Part shown: positions 9,153-16,946 of the stretch, one piece after another
Numbering within the stretch: the first letter of the stretch is position 1
Layout: the number at the start of each line of letters is the position of its first letter
Source: Nitrosomonadales bacterium
GTDB taxonomy: Bacteria; Pseudomonadota; Gammaproteobacteria; Burkholderiales; Methylophilaceae
DNA length: 34,297 bases
Assembly: GCA_018657165.1 (NCBI GenBank)
Contig: JABHXS010000130.1
Coordinates: 1-34,297 of the forward strand
Reading direction: 5' to 3'
Program-made: the position numbers and the translations under genes
Notes under the pieces: generated by a model
The model's input: only the letters and a program-made list of their open reading frames with translations
The model's database searches: none
Told to the model about the DNA's origin: nothing

Positions 9153-9209
9153 AAAATAATTTCTTGTTTGAGGCATATTTAGGCTAATTAATATATCTAA
9201 GAAAGAAAT

Positions 9210-10619
9210 ATGCAAATTTATACTGATAATGCCGTAAAAAATTTTTCGATAATGGCCGTCTTTTGGGCTGTTGTTGGATTACTCGTCGGGGTAATAATAT
9301 CTTCTCAGTTAATTTGGCCAGAACTCAATTTAGGTTTACCTTGGACTAGCTTTGGTAGATTAAGGCCCCTGCATACAAATGCTGTTATTTTTGCATTTGG
9401 TGGGTCAACCTTATTTGCAACCTCTTATTATATTGTTCAAAGAACATGCCAAACCAAGTTATTTGCACCAGGTTTAGCAAATTTTACTTTTTGGGGTTGG
9501 CAACTAGTCATCTTATTGGCTGCAATTACCCTTCCCCTGGGTTACACCTCAGGAAAGGAGTATGCCGAATTAGAATGGCCCATTGATATATTAATTACAA
9601 TTATTTGGGTGTGTTATGCAATTGTGTTTTTTGGCACAATTTCCAAAAGGAAAGTAAAGCATATATATGTTGCCAATTGGTTTTTTGGTGCTTTTATTAT
9701 TGCGGTTGCCCTCCTGCATGTTGTTAATAGTGCGGCGATTCCAGCAGGATTCTTTAAATCCTATTCTATTTATGCGGGAGTACAAGATGCAATGGTTCAA
9801 TGGTGGTATGGGCATAATGCGGTTGGTTTCTTCTTGACAGCTGGATTCTTGGGTATTATGTACTATTTTGTTCCCAAGCAAGCTAATAGGCCTGTCTATT
9901 CCTATAGCTTATCAATTGTACATTTCTGGGCGCTTATTTTTACATACATGTGGGCAGGCCCCCACCATTTACATTACACCGCCCTTCCAGACTGGACACA
10001 GTCTTTAGGAATGGTTTTTTCAATAATATTGCTTGCTCCAAGTTGGGGGGGGATGATTAATGGAATAATGACACTGTCTGGTGCGTGGGATAAATTAAAA
10101 ACTGACCCTATTTTAAGATTTATGATTGTCTCTTTATCTTTTTATGGAATGAGTACCTTTGAAGGGCCAATGATGGCTATAAAAACGGTTAATGCCCTAT
10201 CACATTACACTGAATGGACTATTGGTCATGTTCACTCAGGAGCATTAGGTTGGGTGGGAATGGTATCAATGGGAGCCCTATACTGTTTAATTCCAAAATT
10301 ATATGGGCAGAAAAATATGTACAGCACCAAACTCATAGAAATCCATTTTTGGATGGCCACAATAGGTATTGTATTTTATATCGCCGCCTTGTGGATTGCA
10401 GGTGTAATGGAAGGCTTAATGTGGAGAGAAATAGATCCTTTTGACGGCACACTGACCTATACATTTGCCGAGAGCGTAAAAGCCAAAACTCCATACTATA
10501 TGGCAAGGCTCTTTGGAGGTCTCCTTTATTTTGGAGGCATGTTGATTATGTTTTGGAACGTTATTAAAACAATACAAAATAAAAAACTAATAGCTTCTAA
10601 GATACCAGAAATAAGTTAA
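9210..10619 (+). CDS. ccoN: Cytochrome cbb3 oxidase subunit I
   Basis: The catalytic haem-copper subunit of the high-affinity cbb3 oxidase, reducing O2 to water in the inner membrane. At 469 residues with about 12 membrane helices it is of normal length. All ligands are visible and sit at a constant offset of -5 from the Pseudomonas stutzeri protein: His55 and His342 for low-spin haem b, His340 for haem b3, His202, His252 and His253 for CuB, and Tyr246 as the cross-linked tyrosine. The signature SFYGMSTFEGP (310-320) is also present. It is first in ccoNOQPGH, behind a class II FNR site. The ATG has only a weak AAGAAAG upstream. Confidence 0.97.
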   Translation: MQIYTDNAVKNFSIMAVFWAVVGLLVGVIISSQLIWPELNLGLPWTSFGRLRPLHTNAVIFAFGGSTLFATSYYIVQRTCQTKLFAPGLANFTFWGWQLVILLAAITLPLGYTSGKEYAELEWPIDILITIIWVCYAIVFFGTISKRKVKHIYVANWFFGAFIIAVALLHVVNSAAIPAGFFKSYSIYAGVQDAMVQWWYGHNAVGFFLTAGFLGIMYYFVPKQANRPVYSYSLSIVHFWALIFTYMWAGPHHLHYTALPDWTQSLGMVFSIILLAPSWGGMINGIMTLSGAWDKLKTDPILRFMIVSLSFYGMSTFEGPMMAIKTVNALSHYTEWTIGHVHSGALGWVGMVSMGALYCLIPKLYGQKNMYSTKLIEIHFWMATIGIVFYIAALWIAGVMEGLMWREIDPFDGTLTYTFAESVKAKTPYYMARLFGGLLYFGGMLIMFWNVIKTIQNKKLIASKIPEIS

Positions 10620-10636
10620 AAAAATAAAGGGGAAGC

Positions 10637-11254
10637 ATGTCAAATAAAAATAAATTTACGCATGAAAAAATTGAAACAAACAATTTTTTAATGATTGTTT
10701 TAATTTTTATTGTCATCCTATTCGCTGGAATTGTAGAAATTATCCCCCTTTACTTTCAAAAAAATATGCTTCAACCCGTAAAGGGATTAAAGCCGTATAA
10801 GCCTCTCGCATTAATAGGGCGAAGCATTTATGTCAGAGAAGGCTGTTATACATGTCACTCTCAAATGATTAGACCATTTAGAGCTGAAACATTAAGGTAT
10901 GGGCATTATTCATTGGCAGGTGAGTTTGTTTACGACCATCCATTTCAATGGGGTAGCAAAAGAACAGGGCCAGATCTTGCACGAGTAGGAAAGAAATATA
11001 GCAATAATTGGCATCAGATCCACCTTACCAACCCAAGAGATGTCGTGCCAGAATCTATTATGCCAGCCTACCCTTGGTTAAATGACACCCCTGCCTCAGA
11101 TGGCTCTATTCAAACAAAAATGAAAGCGTTAAAAATGATAGGCGTTCCATATACTGAGGAGGAGATTCAAAAGTCACCTGAAGCATTAATAAATAAATCT
11201 GAAATGGATGCGCTTATTACTTATTTACAATCTCTTGGTATTCACGTGAGGTAA
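10637..11254 (+). CDS. ccoO: Cytochrome cbb3 oxidase subunit II (mono-haem cytochrome c)
   Basis: CcoO passes electrons from CcoP to CcoN. The 205-residue protein has one N-terminal membrane anchor (about 17-38) and a periplasmic haem-c domain with EGCYTCHSQMIRP, where Cys70, Cys73 and His74 bind haem. Met142 (ESIMPAYPWL) is the likely axial ligand. The block HPFQWGSKRTGPDLARVG is typical of CcoO/FixO. It starts 17 bases after ccoN with a strong AGGGG ahead of the ATG, and its stop TAA touches the ccoQ ATG (TAAATG). Confidence 0.97.
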   Translation: MSNKNKFTHEKIETNNFLMIVLIFIVILFAGIVEIIPLYFQKNMLQPVKGLKPYKPLALIGRSIYVREGCYTCHSQMIRPFRAETLRYGHYSLAGEFVYDHPFQWGSKRTGPDLARVGKKYSNNWHQIHLTNPRDVVPESIMPAYPWLNDTPASDGSIQTKMKALKMIGVPYTEEEIQKSPEALINKSEMDALITYLQSLGIHVR

Positions 11255-11392
11255 ATGGATATGGAAATTCTAAGATCATCTTTAACAATAATATTTCTAA
11301 TTATTTTTATACTAATTATTCTATATGCATGGCGAAAAAGGAAAAGTAGGGATTTCAAAAATGCATCTAAATTACCCCTAAAGGACGAATAA
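11255..11392 (+). CDS. ccoQ: CcoQ/FixQ small subunit of cbb3 oxidase
   Basis: A 45-residue single-span membrane protein: short N-terminus MDMEILRSS, a hydrophobic helix (about 10-25), then a basic WRKRKSR stretch and a hydrophilic tail. This is the standard CcoQ plan, and it sits exactly between ccoO and ccoP with no spacer on either side. CcoQ stabilises the assembled oxidase. The first ATG (11255) abuts the ccoO stop; a second in-frame ATG at 11261 is possible. The sequence itself is poorly conserved in this family, so position carries part of the call. Confidence 0.88.
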   Translation: MDMEILRSSLTIIFLIIFILIILYAWRKRKSRDFKNASKLPLKDE

Positions 11393-12298
11393 ATGCTTGG
11401 TGAATTTAATAATTACTTTTGGCCCGTCTTGGTGGCATCAATAACGATTATTGGAATTATTGGTTGCTATGTTCTCCTAAAATTAACTGGAAAAAAAGGA
11501 CCTGAAAATGATGACAATTCTACAAGTGGTCATGTTTGGGATGGGGACTTAGAAGAAGAAAATAACCCCCTTCCTCGATGGTGGGTTGGATTGTTTGTTA
11601 TTACTATAATTTGGGGCCTTATATACTTAGCTCTTTATCCAGGGTTAATACTTACGGATGGTTATCTAAAATGGTCACAATTAGGACAATATCAAGATGA
11701 GGTAAAAGATGCTGATAAAAAATTTGCTGCTATGTATAAAGATTTTGGACAAATGGATTTAGAGCAATTTATTAATAACCGTAAAGCAAAAAAAATTGGT
11801 AAAAAGATTTTTTTGAATAATTGCGCTCAGTGTCATGGATCTGATGCAAGAGGCACAACTAGCTTTCCAAATTTAACAGACCACGATTGGCTGTACGGTG
11901 GCAAAATGATAGATATAAAAAGCTCTATAACAAATGGTCGAAATGGTGTTATGCCTGCCCTAGCCTCTATAGGAACAAAAAAAGATTTATGGGATATTGC
12001 TCATTATGTAAAAAGCCTATCGGATAGCAAGCACCATCCCATGAAGGCCTTGAGGGGCAAAGAAAAGTTTGGTATATGCGCCTCATGCCATGGGGCTGAC
12101 GGCAAAGGCAATCAAAGCATTGGTGCACCAAATCTTACAGACCATATTTGGCTCCATGGAGAGAGTTTTGAGGGAATAGTCCATAGAATAACGTATGGTA
12201 TTAACAACGAGATGCCAGCATGGAATGATAGACTTACCCCAGAACAGATTCATTTAGTCTCTTTATATACAAGAATGCTATCAAAAGACAATCATTAA
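11393..12298 (+). CDS. ccoP: Cytochrome cbb3 oxidase subunit III (di-haem cytochrome c)
   Basis: CcoP is the electron entry subunit of cbb3 oxidase. The 301-residue protein has two N-terminal membrane segments (about 9-30 and 64-84) separated by the CcoP-typical HVWDGDLEEENNPLPRWW. Two class I haem-c domains follow: CAQCH (144-148) with Met187, and CASCH (229-233) with Met274. The two-helix N-terminus indicates the longer CcoP type. Its ATG directly follows the ccoQ stop and ccoG begins 2 bases after its own stop, so translation is probably coupled. Confidence 0.97.
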   Translation: MLGEFNNYFWPVLVASITIIGIIGCYVLLKLTGKKGPENDDNSTSGHVWDGDLEEENNPLPRWWVGLFVITIIWGLIYLALYPGLILTDGYLKWSQLGQYQDEVKDADKKFAAMYKDFGQMDLEQFINNRKAKKIGKKIFLNNCAQCHGSDARGTTSFPNLTDHDWLYGGKMIDIKSSITNGRNGVMPALASIGTKKDLWDIAHYVKSLSDSKHHPMKALRGKEKFGICASCHGADGKGNQSIGAPNLTDHIWLHGESFEGIVHRITYGINNEMPAWNDRLTPEQIHLVSLYTRMLSKDNH

Positions 12299-12300
12299 AA

Positions 12301-13680
12301 ATGAGGGAAAAAGTAATATCCCTTTATCAATCAGAAAAGAAAATATACCCGCGCGAGATATTAGGTTTTTATGCAAAGTGGCGCTGGTTTTTTGTTTGGT
12401 TAACTCAAATTATTTTCTACCTAACTCCATGGATCGAATGGGGCGGTAGACAGGCTATATTATTCGATATAGCGAGCAGAAGATTTTATATCTTTAAGCA
12501 TGTATTTTATCCCCAAGACCTTATATATTTAAGTGTAATCCTAATTATATGCGCACTTGGTTTATTCCTCTTCACTACATTAGCAGGCAGAATATGGTGC
12601 GGCCTTGCTTGTCCACAAACAGTTTATACAGAAATATTTTTATGGATTGAGTCAAAAGTAGAAGGTAATTTTACAAAAAGAGGAAGGTTGGATAAATCAA
12701 ACTGGAGCCTAAAAAAAATACTTATTAAGTTTCAAAAGCATTTTATCTGGGTCATATTTTCCATTTGGACTGGCTTTACGTTCGTAGGCTTTTTTACACC
12801 CATAAAAATATTATTCATTGAATCTATTGGACTTTCAATTTCGGGATGGCCGCTTTTCTGGACAATATTTTATGGTTTCTTAACTTACTTTAATGCAGGA
12901 TTTATGCGGGAGCAGGTGTGCAAATATATGTGTCCATACGCTAGATTTCAGAGTGCCATGTTTGATAAAAATACTCTTTCTATGATTTATGATAGTGATA
13001 GAGGCGAGCCAAGAAAAGGAGTTAGCAATAAGTCTCAGGGTGATTGTATAGATTGCAATATATGTGCACAAGTTTGTCCAAATGGGATTGACATCAGAGA
13101 CGGCCTTCAATATGAGTGTATATTTTGTGGGCTATGTGCTGATGCATGCGACAGCGTAATGAAAAAAATTAATAGGCCAGCAAACTTGATCTCTTACACC
13201 ACTCCGTACATGTTGCGGAATAATTTATCAATCACAAAAAAAATAAAAATTTTTTTTCGGCCAAGAATAATCATTTATAGTTTAATTTTATTGATTGTAA
13301 TAGGTTTGTTTTTGTATAAATTAAATAATAGGTATGATTTCAAGCTTAATGTAATCCATGATCGAGGTATTCTGTCTCGAGTAGATAGCAATAATATGTT
13401 GGAAAATGTTTATCGTTTAAAAATAATGAATGCAGGTCTAAATCGAGATGGGTACAAACTTGGGGTTGATGGTCTCCCCAGAATAAAGATTGATGACAAA
13501 TCAATGAAAAACCTAGAAATCCAACTTGATCCAACCGAAGCTGACACGTTTATAGTAACCGTTGAGGTACCCATTAATTCACAAAAACCCGGAAAATACC
13601 CAATAAACTTTCTTTTGAGAAAGGAAGGAAGTGATAATGTAATTTTCGAAAAATCTATTTTTGTAGTACCAGAAAAATGA
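12301..13680 (+). CDS. ccoG: CcoG/RdxA/FixG, cbb3 oxidase maturation ferredoxin
   Basis: A membrane-bound [4Fe-4S] protein implicated in reducing Cu(II) for delivery to cbb3 oxidase. The 459 residues show membrane helices (about 28-44, 75-95, 147-171, 184-200), the family motifs GRIWCGLACPQTVYTE (97-112) and CKYMCPYARFQSAM (207-220), and two ferredoxin clusters (Cys249, 252, 255, 259 and Cys273, 276, 279, 283). A further helix near 310-325 precedes a C-terminal Ig-like domain. Length and order are normal. Its TGA overlaps the ATG of the small ccoH-like gene (ATGA). Confidence 0.95.
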   Translation: MREKVISLYQSEKKIYPREILGFYAKWRWFFVWLTQIIFYLTPWIEWGGRQAILFDIASRRFYIFKHVFYPQDLIYLSVILIICALGLFLFTTLAGRIWCGLACPQTVYTEIFLWIESKVEGNFTKRGRLDKSNWSLKKILIKFQKHFIWVIFSIWTGFTFVGFFTPIKILFIESIGLSISGWPLFWTIFYGFLTYFNAGFMREQVCKYMCPYARFQSAMFDKNTLSMIYDSDRGEPRKGVSNKSQGDCIDCNICAQVCPNGIDIRDGLQYECIFCGLCADACDSVMKKINRPANLISYTTPYMLRNNLSITKKIKIFFRPRIIIYSLILLIVIGLFLYKLNNRYDFKLNVIHDRGILSRVDSNNMLENVYRLKIMNAGLNRDGYKLGVDGLPRIKIDDKSMKNLEIQLDPTEADTFIVTVEVPINSQKPGKYPINFLLRKEGSDNVIFEKSIFVVPEK

Positions 13681-13856
13681 AAACAAAAAAAAATATATAT
13701 TTATGGTTAATTATTGCTGGCCCTACTATTGTGGTGATCGCTTGTATAGCAACTATATATATAGCTCTCAAAAATCCTAATATCGTAATTGAGGGCTACC
13801 AAAATGATGGAGGTAATCGACCAGCAAATATAAGGTCAGAAGTTAAAAGTAATTAA
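13677..13856 (+). CDS. ccoH: Short CcoH/FixH-like protein
   Basis: A 59-residue frame begins inside the ccoG stop (ATGA overlap). It has one membrane helix (about 10-31, LIIAGPTIVVIACIATIYIAL) followed by NPNIVIEGYQNDGG. This copies the N-terminal plan of CcoH/FixH (Gly-Pro in the helix, then a short polar stretch and an acidic-Tyr motif). Usual family members are about 150-180 residues with a periplasmic domain that is missing here. Position after ccoG supports the call. Its stop interlocks with the convergent fnr stop (4 shared bases). Whether it is a functional minimal form or a truncated relic cannot be told. Confidence 0.75.
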   Translation: MKTKKNIYLWLIIAGPTIVVIACIATIYIALKNPNIVIEGYQNDGGNRPANIRSEVKSN

Positions 13857-14572
13857 GTCTGGCAGGAAATTAAATTTTCTTTAAGCTTATTAATATCAAT
13901 AATTTTAATTAATTTACTGTGAATCTTAATAACCCCCATAGATTCTAATTTACGTAATGTTCTACTTACAGTCTCTATAGTTAGGTCAACATAAGAACCA
14001 ATTTCACTCCTAGTCATTCTTAGTATAAAATGGTTTTCAGATTGGTTCCTCATTTTAAAACGCTGGCCTAAATTTAACAGAAATGTTGAAATTTTTTGTT
14101 CAGCATTCATTGAACTCATTGAAATTGAAAGATTATTATTTCTCACAATCTCTGTACTTAAAATTTTCTGAAGGCAGTTCTGGAGAGGGTGAAAGGTTTG
14201 TGAGATTTCGTCGATTCTATTTTTTTCAATAACACAAATCTCAGAGTCATGCAGGGCGACCACACTTGATTCATATTTGTTATTTGCAAACCCATCAAGC
14301 CCCAATAACTCTCCGGACATATTAAAACCTAATATTTTTTCCTCTCCCTGGCTGTTGGTGATTGCGGTTTTTAAAAAACCCACCCGGACTGCATAGATTG
14401 AATTGAACTCATCACCTTGTCTATACAGATATTCTTTTTTTCTTACCTTTATCTTAGTTTTAACCAATACATCAAGCTGGGTCATATCAGCATCTGTTAT
14501 CTCCATTGGAAAACATAGCTCTCTAACTGAGCAATCAGAGCATTTCTCCTTAATTTTTTGATCTTCAGCCAT
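13853..14572 (-). CDS. fnr: FNR/Anr-type oxygen-sensing transcription regulator
   Basis: A Crp-family regulator that binds an oxygen-labile [4Fe-4S] cluster and controls the anoxic/microoxic switch. The 239 residues contain the N-terminal cysteines C11-x2-C14-x5-C20 and a central Cys113, matching the four cluster ligands of E. coli FNR. A cyclic-nucleotide-like beta roll follows, then a dimer helix and a C-terminal helix-turn-helix. The recognition helix ETVSR (200-204) keeps the Glu, Ser and Arg that read TTGAT half-sites. It is convergent with the ccoH-like gene (stops overlap by 4 bases) and divergent from hemN. The FNR box at 14596-14609 overlaps its likely core promoter, which suggests autorepression. 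Confidence 0.95.
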   Translation of the reverse strand: MAEDQKIKEKCSDCSVRELCFPMEITDADMTQLDVLVKTKIKVRKKEYLYRQGDEFNSIYAVRVGFLKTAITNSQGEEKILGFNMSGELLGLDGFANNKYESSVVALHDSEICVIEKNRIDEISQTFHPLQNCLQKILSTEIVRNNNLSISMSSMNAEQKISTFLLNLGQRFKMRNQSENHFILRMTRSEIGSYVDLTIETVSRTLRKLESMGVIKIHSKLIKIIDINKLKENLISCQT

Positions 14573-14595
14573 TAGTAAATAATTTTATATTGGAT

Positions 14596-14609
14596 TTGAT
14601 ATAAATCAA
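14596..14609. promoter_or_regulatory. FNR box between fnr and hemN
   Basis: TTGATATAAATCAA fits the full TTGAT-N4-ATCAA consensus. For hemN (plus strand) the centre (14602.5) predicts a start near 14644, with GATAAT at 14631-14636 as a good -10, so activation is likely. For fnr (minus strand) the box begins only 24 bases before the ATG. A class II start would fall inside the gene, so here the site would more plausibly block the promoter. Confidence 0.85.
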
Positions 14610-14666
14610 TAAATTTATTTTATATGTTTGGATAATAAAATATATACTTTTTAAATAAAAAATCCA

Positions 14667-16049
14667 TTGATAAAAACAATTATAGAGAAAGAAATATTAA
14701 ATAAATATGAGGTTAAAGGCCCGAGATATACCTCATATCCAACCATAAATAACTTTAATGATGTTCTTGGTAATGAAAATAAATCATTAACTAAGATGCT
14801 TAAGTTCTTTGGCCATATCAAAGCTCAAAAACCCATATCACTTTATGTTCACATCCCATTTTGTGACTCTCTATGCTATTACTGTGCTTGTAATAAAATA
14901 ATTACTAAGAATAAAAGCCATGCGGACATATATTTAGATTACATTCAGAAAGAATGGGAGCTGTATAAAAATATCTTTCATAGTGAAATTGAAATAAACA
15001 GCTTGCATTTGGGAGGCGGTACTCCCACATTTTTAACAAATGAGCAATTAAGAAAATTAATATCAATATTCAATCCTCACTCAACTTCTCAAAAAATAGA
15101 GAGATCCATTGAAATTGACCCAAGGACTGTTAATAAAGAAAGGTTGCGACTAATAAGAGATTTAGGATTTAATCGTATAAGCTTTGGCGTACAAGATTTA
15201 GATATTTCTGTTCAAAGAGTGGTTAATAGAGAGCAAAGCTACGAAGAAATTTGTAGCTTGATATCAGCTGCAAAAAAAGAGAAGTTTCACTCTATTAATA
15301 TAGATCTTATTTATGGCCTTCCACTACAAACAAAAAAATCTTTTTCTACTACCCTAAAAAAAATTATAGGATTAAAACCAGATAGAATTGCTCTCTATTC
15401 ATACGCACATCTTCCTAAAATTTTTAAATCTCAACGAAGTATTGAGTCGGATGGCATACCATCATCCAATGAAAAAATTAGTATGCTAGAGAATGCTATT
15501 GATTATTTTAATGATGCCGGATATGAATATATTGGAATGGATCATTTTGCACTTCCTCATGATGAAATTTCAATGGCAAAAAAACAAGGCAGGTTGTTTA
15601 GAAATTTTCAAGGCTACACTTTACATAATGACAACATCGTTGGCCTGGGCGCATCGTCAATTAGTCAATATGATTCATATTACTATCAAAATGAAAAAAA
15701 TATTAAGAGCTATTACAGTTCCATTGATAATAATAAAGTACCAATAACAAAATTATTCTCTCTCAACAAAGATGATCTTTTACGTCGTGAAGTAATAATG
15801 AAATTAATGTGCCAGGGTTTTATTGATTTTAAGGAACTAGAAAATATTTATAACATTTATTTTCATCAATACTTTAACTATGAACTAAAATTACTTGATG
15901 AATTTCAAAAAGATAAATTGGTAAAAGCCTCTAAAGATTCAATTACCATAACAAAAAAAGGTTGGTATTTTATTCGGTCAATTGCAATGGTTTTTGATTC
16001 ATACCTAAGATCATCCCAAGATCTTAGCCGTTTCTCAAAAGTCTTCTAA
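14667..16049 (+). CDS. hemN: Oxygen-independent coproporphyrinogen III dehydrogenase
   Basis: A radical-SAM enzyme that makes protoporphyrinogen IX without oxygen, supplying haem for cbb3 oxidase and NarI. At 460 residues it matches the E. coli enzyme (457). The cluster motif is HIPFCDSLCYYCAC (Cys66, Cys70, Cys73, Cys75), preceded by Tyr60, equivalent to the E. coli SAM-binding Tyr56. The glycine-rich HLGGGTPTFL (about 114-123) and the HemN C-terminal domain follow. The family start KYEVKGPRYTSYPT is present. The only suitable start is a TTG at 14667, without a clear Shine-Dalgarno, about 23 bases after the predicted FNR-dependent transcription start. A TauE/SafE-family gene follows 4 bases after its stop. 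Confidence 0.95.
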   Translation: MIKTIIEKEILNKYEVKGPRYTSYPTINNFNDVLGNENKSLTKMLKFFGHIKAQKPISLYVHIPFCDSLCYYCACNKIITKNKSHADIYLDYIQKEWELYKNIFHSEIEINSLHLGGGTPTFLTNEQLRKLISIFNPHSTSQKIERSIEIDPRTVNKERLRLIRDLGFNRISFGVQDLDISVQRVVNREQSYEEICSLISAAKKEKFHSINIDLIYGLPLQTKKSFSTTLKKIIGLKPDRIALYSYAHLPKIFKSQRSIESDGIPSSNEKISMLENAIDYFNDAGYEYIGMDHFALPHDEISMAKKQGRLFRNFQGYTLHNDNIVGLGASSISQYDSYYYQNEKNIKSYYSSIDNNKVPITKLFSLNKDDLLRREVIMKLMCQGFIDFKELENIYNIYFHQYFNYELKLLDEFQKDKLVKASKDSITITKKGWYFIRSIAMVFDSYLRSSQDLSRFSKVF

Positions 16050-16053
16050 GTAT

Positions 16054-16719
16054 ATGGAGGCATTATTTGGGTCTATAGTAATAAGCGGTTTATTGATGGG
16101 GTTTTTTGGAGGACCTCACTGTATTGCAATGTGTGGTGGAGTTTGTAACTTTTTTATTAATCAATCTAAATCCAAATTTTTTTTATTCCAGCTAGGTAGA
16201 TTGTTAGGTTATGGGCTATTAGGTTTTGTTGCTGCACTTACTTTAAATAGCATTTATGAGTTTTTTCAATACTCCTTATATCTTCGTCCGATTAGAATTT
16301 TTTTTCATTTATCTATAATCATATGGGGAGGTTATTTAATAATCTATCTTCAACAACCTCCCGTGTTTAAAACATTCTCTGTAAATTCAAGTAGGCTTTT
16401 AAATACATTAAAGTTTCATAATATTAATCCTTTCATTTTAGGAATCCTTTGGTCATTAATGCCCTGCGCTCTTTTATACACAGCGCTTATTATGGCAACA
16501 ATGGCCTCATCAGCAGCACAAGGATTTTTCATCATGATAGCTTTTGGAGTAGGTACATTATTTGCTCTCATTAGCCTCTCTTTTATTTGGATTATATTTA
16601 AAAATAAAGCTAAATCATATGAGGGGATTTGTATTCGTTTTGCTGGAATTATTTTAGTAACATGTTCAATTTGGGGCATGCTTATGACATTAAAACTGGA
16701 TAAGAATTTGTTTTGCTAG
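16054..16719 (+). CDS. TauE/SafE-like membrane protein of the cco/hemN neighbourhood
   Basis: A 221-residue polytopic membrane protein with about six helices. The first carries GGPHCIAMCGG (His22, Cys23, Cys27) and a later one LMPCALLY (Met136, Cys138), the paired motif pattern of the 'sulfite exporter TauE/SafE' group related to the DsbD transmembrane fold. In pseudomonads a protein of this group lies between the cco assembly genes and hemN/anr, so its place 4 bases after hemN fits a role in oxidase maturation. The Cys/His/Met motifs suggest metal or redox chemistry; copper handling is my inference, sulfite export is not supported by context. No strong Shine-Dalgarno is visible. Confidence 0.82.
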   Translation: MEALFGSIVISGLLMGFFGGPHCIAMCGGVCNFFINQSKSKFFLFQLGRLLGYGLLGFVAALTLNSIYEFFQYSLYLRPIRIFFHLSIIIWGGYLIIYLQQPPVFKTFSVNSSRLLNTLKFHNINPFILGILWSLMPCALLYTALIMATMASSAAQGFFIMIAFGVGTLFALISLSFIWIIFKNKAKSYEGICIRFAGIILVTCSIWGMLMTLKLDKNLFC

Positions 16720-16749
16720 CTCGATAGAGAAAAAATCTCAAAGCCAAAA

Positions 16750-16823
16750 ATTCTCGTAGACATCACCTAGGTCATAAATATAACTTTTGTTTATTTATAT
16801 TAAAATGTCTCCACACCGAGAAT
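16750..16823. repeat. Long imperfect inverted repeat between convergent genes
   Basis: ATTCTCG-TAGACAT (16750-16763) is answered by ATGTCT-ccacac-CGAGAAT (16805-16823). The arms pair over 7 and 6 base pairs with a 6-base bulge, and weaker AT-rich pairing continues inward. A second small inverted repeat (TCTATA 16823-16828, TATAGA 16842-16847) follows. There is no T-tract of a classic terminator on either side. It lies between the TauE-like gene and the end of the nitrate operon, so a bidirectional transcription end or processed RNA structure is possible. Confidence 0.45.
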
Positions 16824-16946
16824 CTATACCAAAGCCTGCAATATAGACCCAATTACAATAATTGCTATAAACATCATAATCAAAAAGCTCAAACTCAAAC
16901 CAAGCTGCCCAGCTCTCCAATCACAAAATAATTCATTTAAACTAAA
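16824..16946 (-). other. Orphan frame encoding a membrane helix, no start codon
   Basis: Directly after the TAA of the SnoaL-like gene, the same frame stays open for 40 codons to a TAG at 16824. It encodes NELFCDWRAGQLG followed by a clean hydrophobic helix (LSLSFLIMMFIAIIVIGSIL). No ATG precedes the helix in this frame. Adding one T to the TTTT run near 16926-16929 would join it to an upstream ATG and give a 37-residue protein starting MNYFCDWRAGQLG. So it may be a small membrane protein hidden by a homopolymer error, a decayed gene, a stop-codon readthrough tail, or chance. Confidence 0.35.

Noticed and set aside
9591..9881. 96-codon minus-strand frame within ccoN
   Set aside because: It is a shadow of the conserved ccoN reading frame and would lack any promoter or ribosome-binding site.
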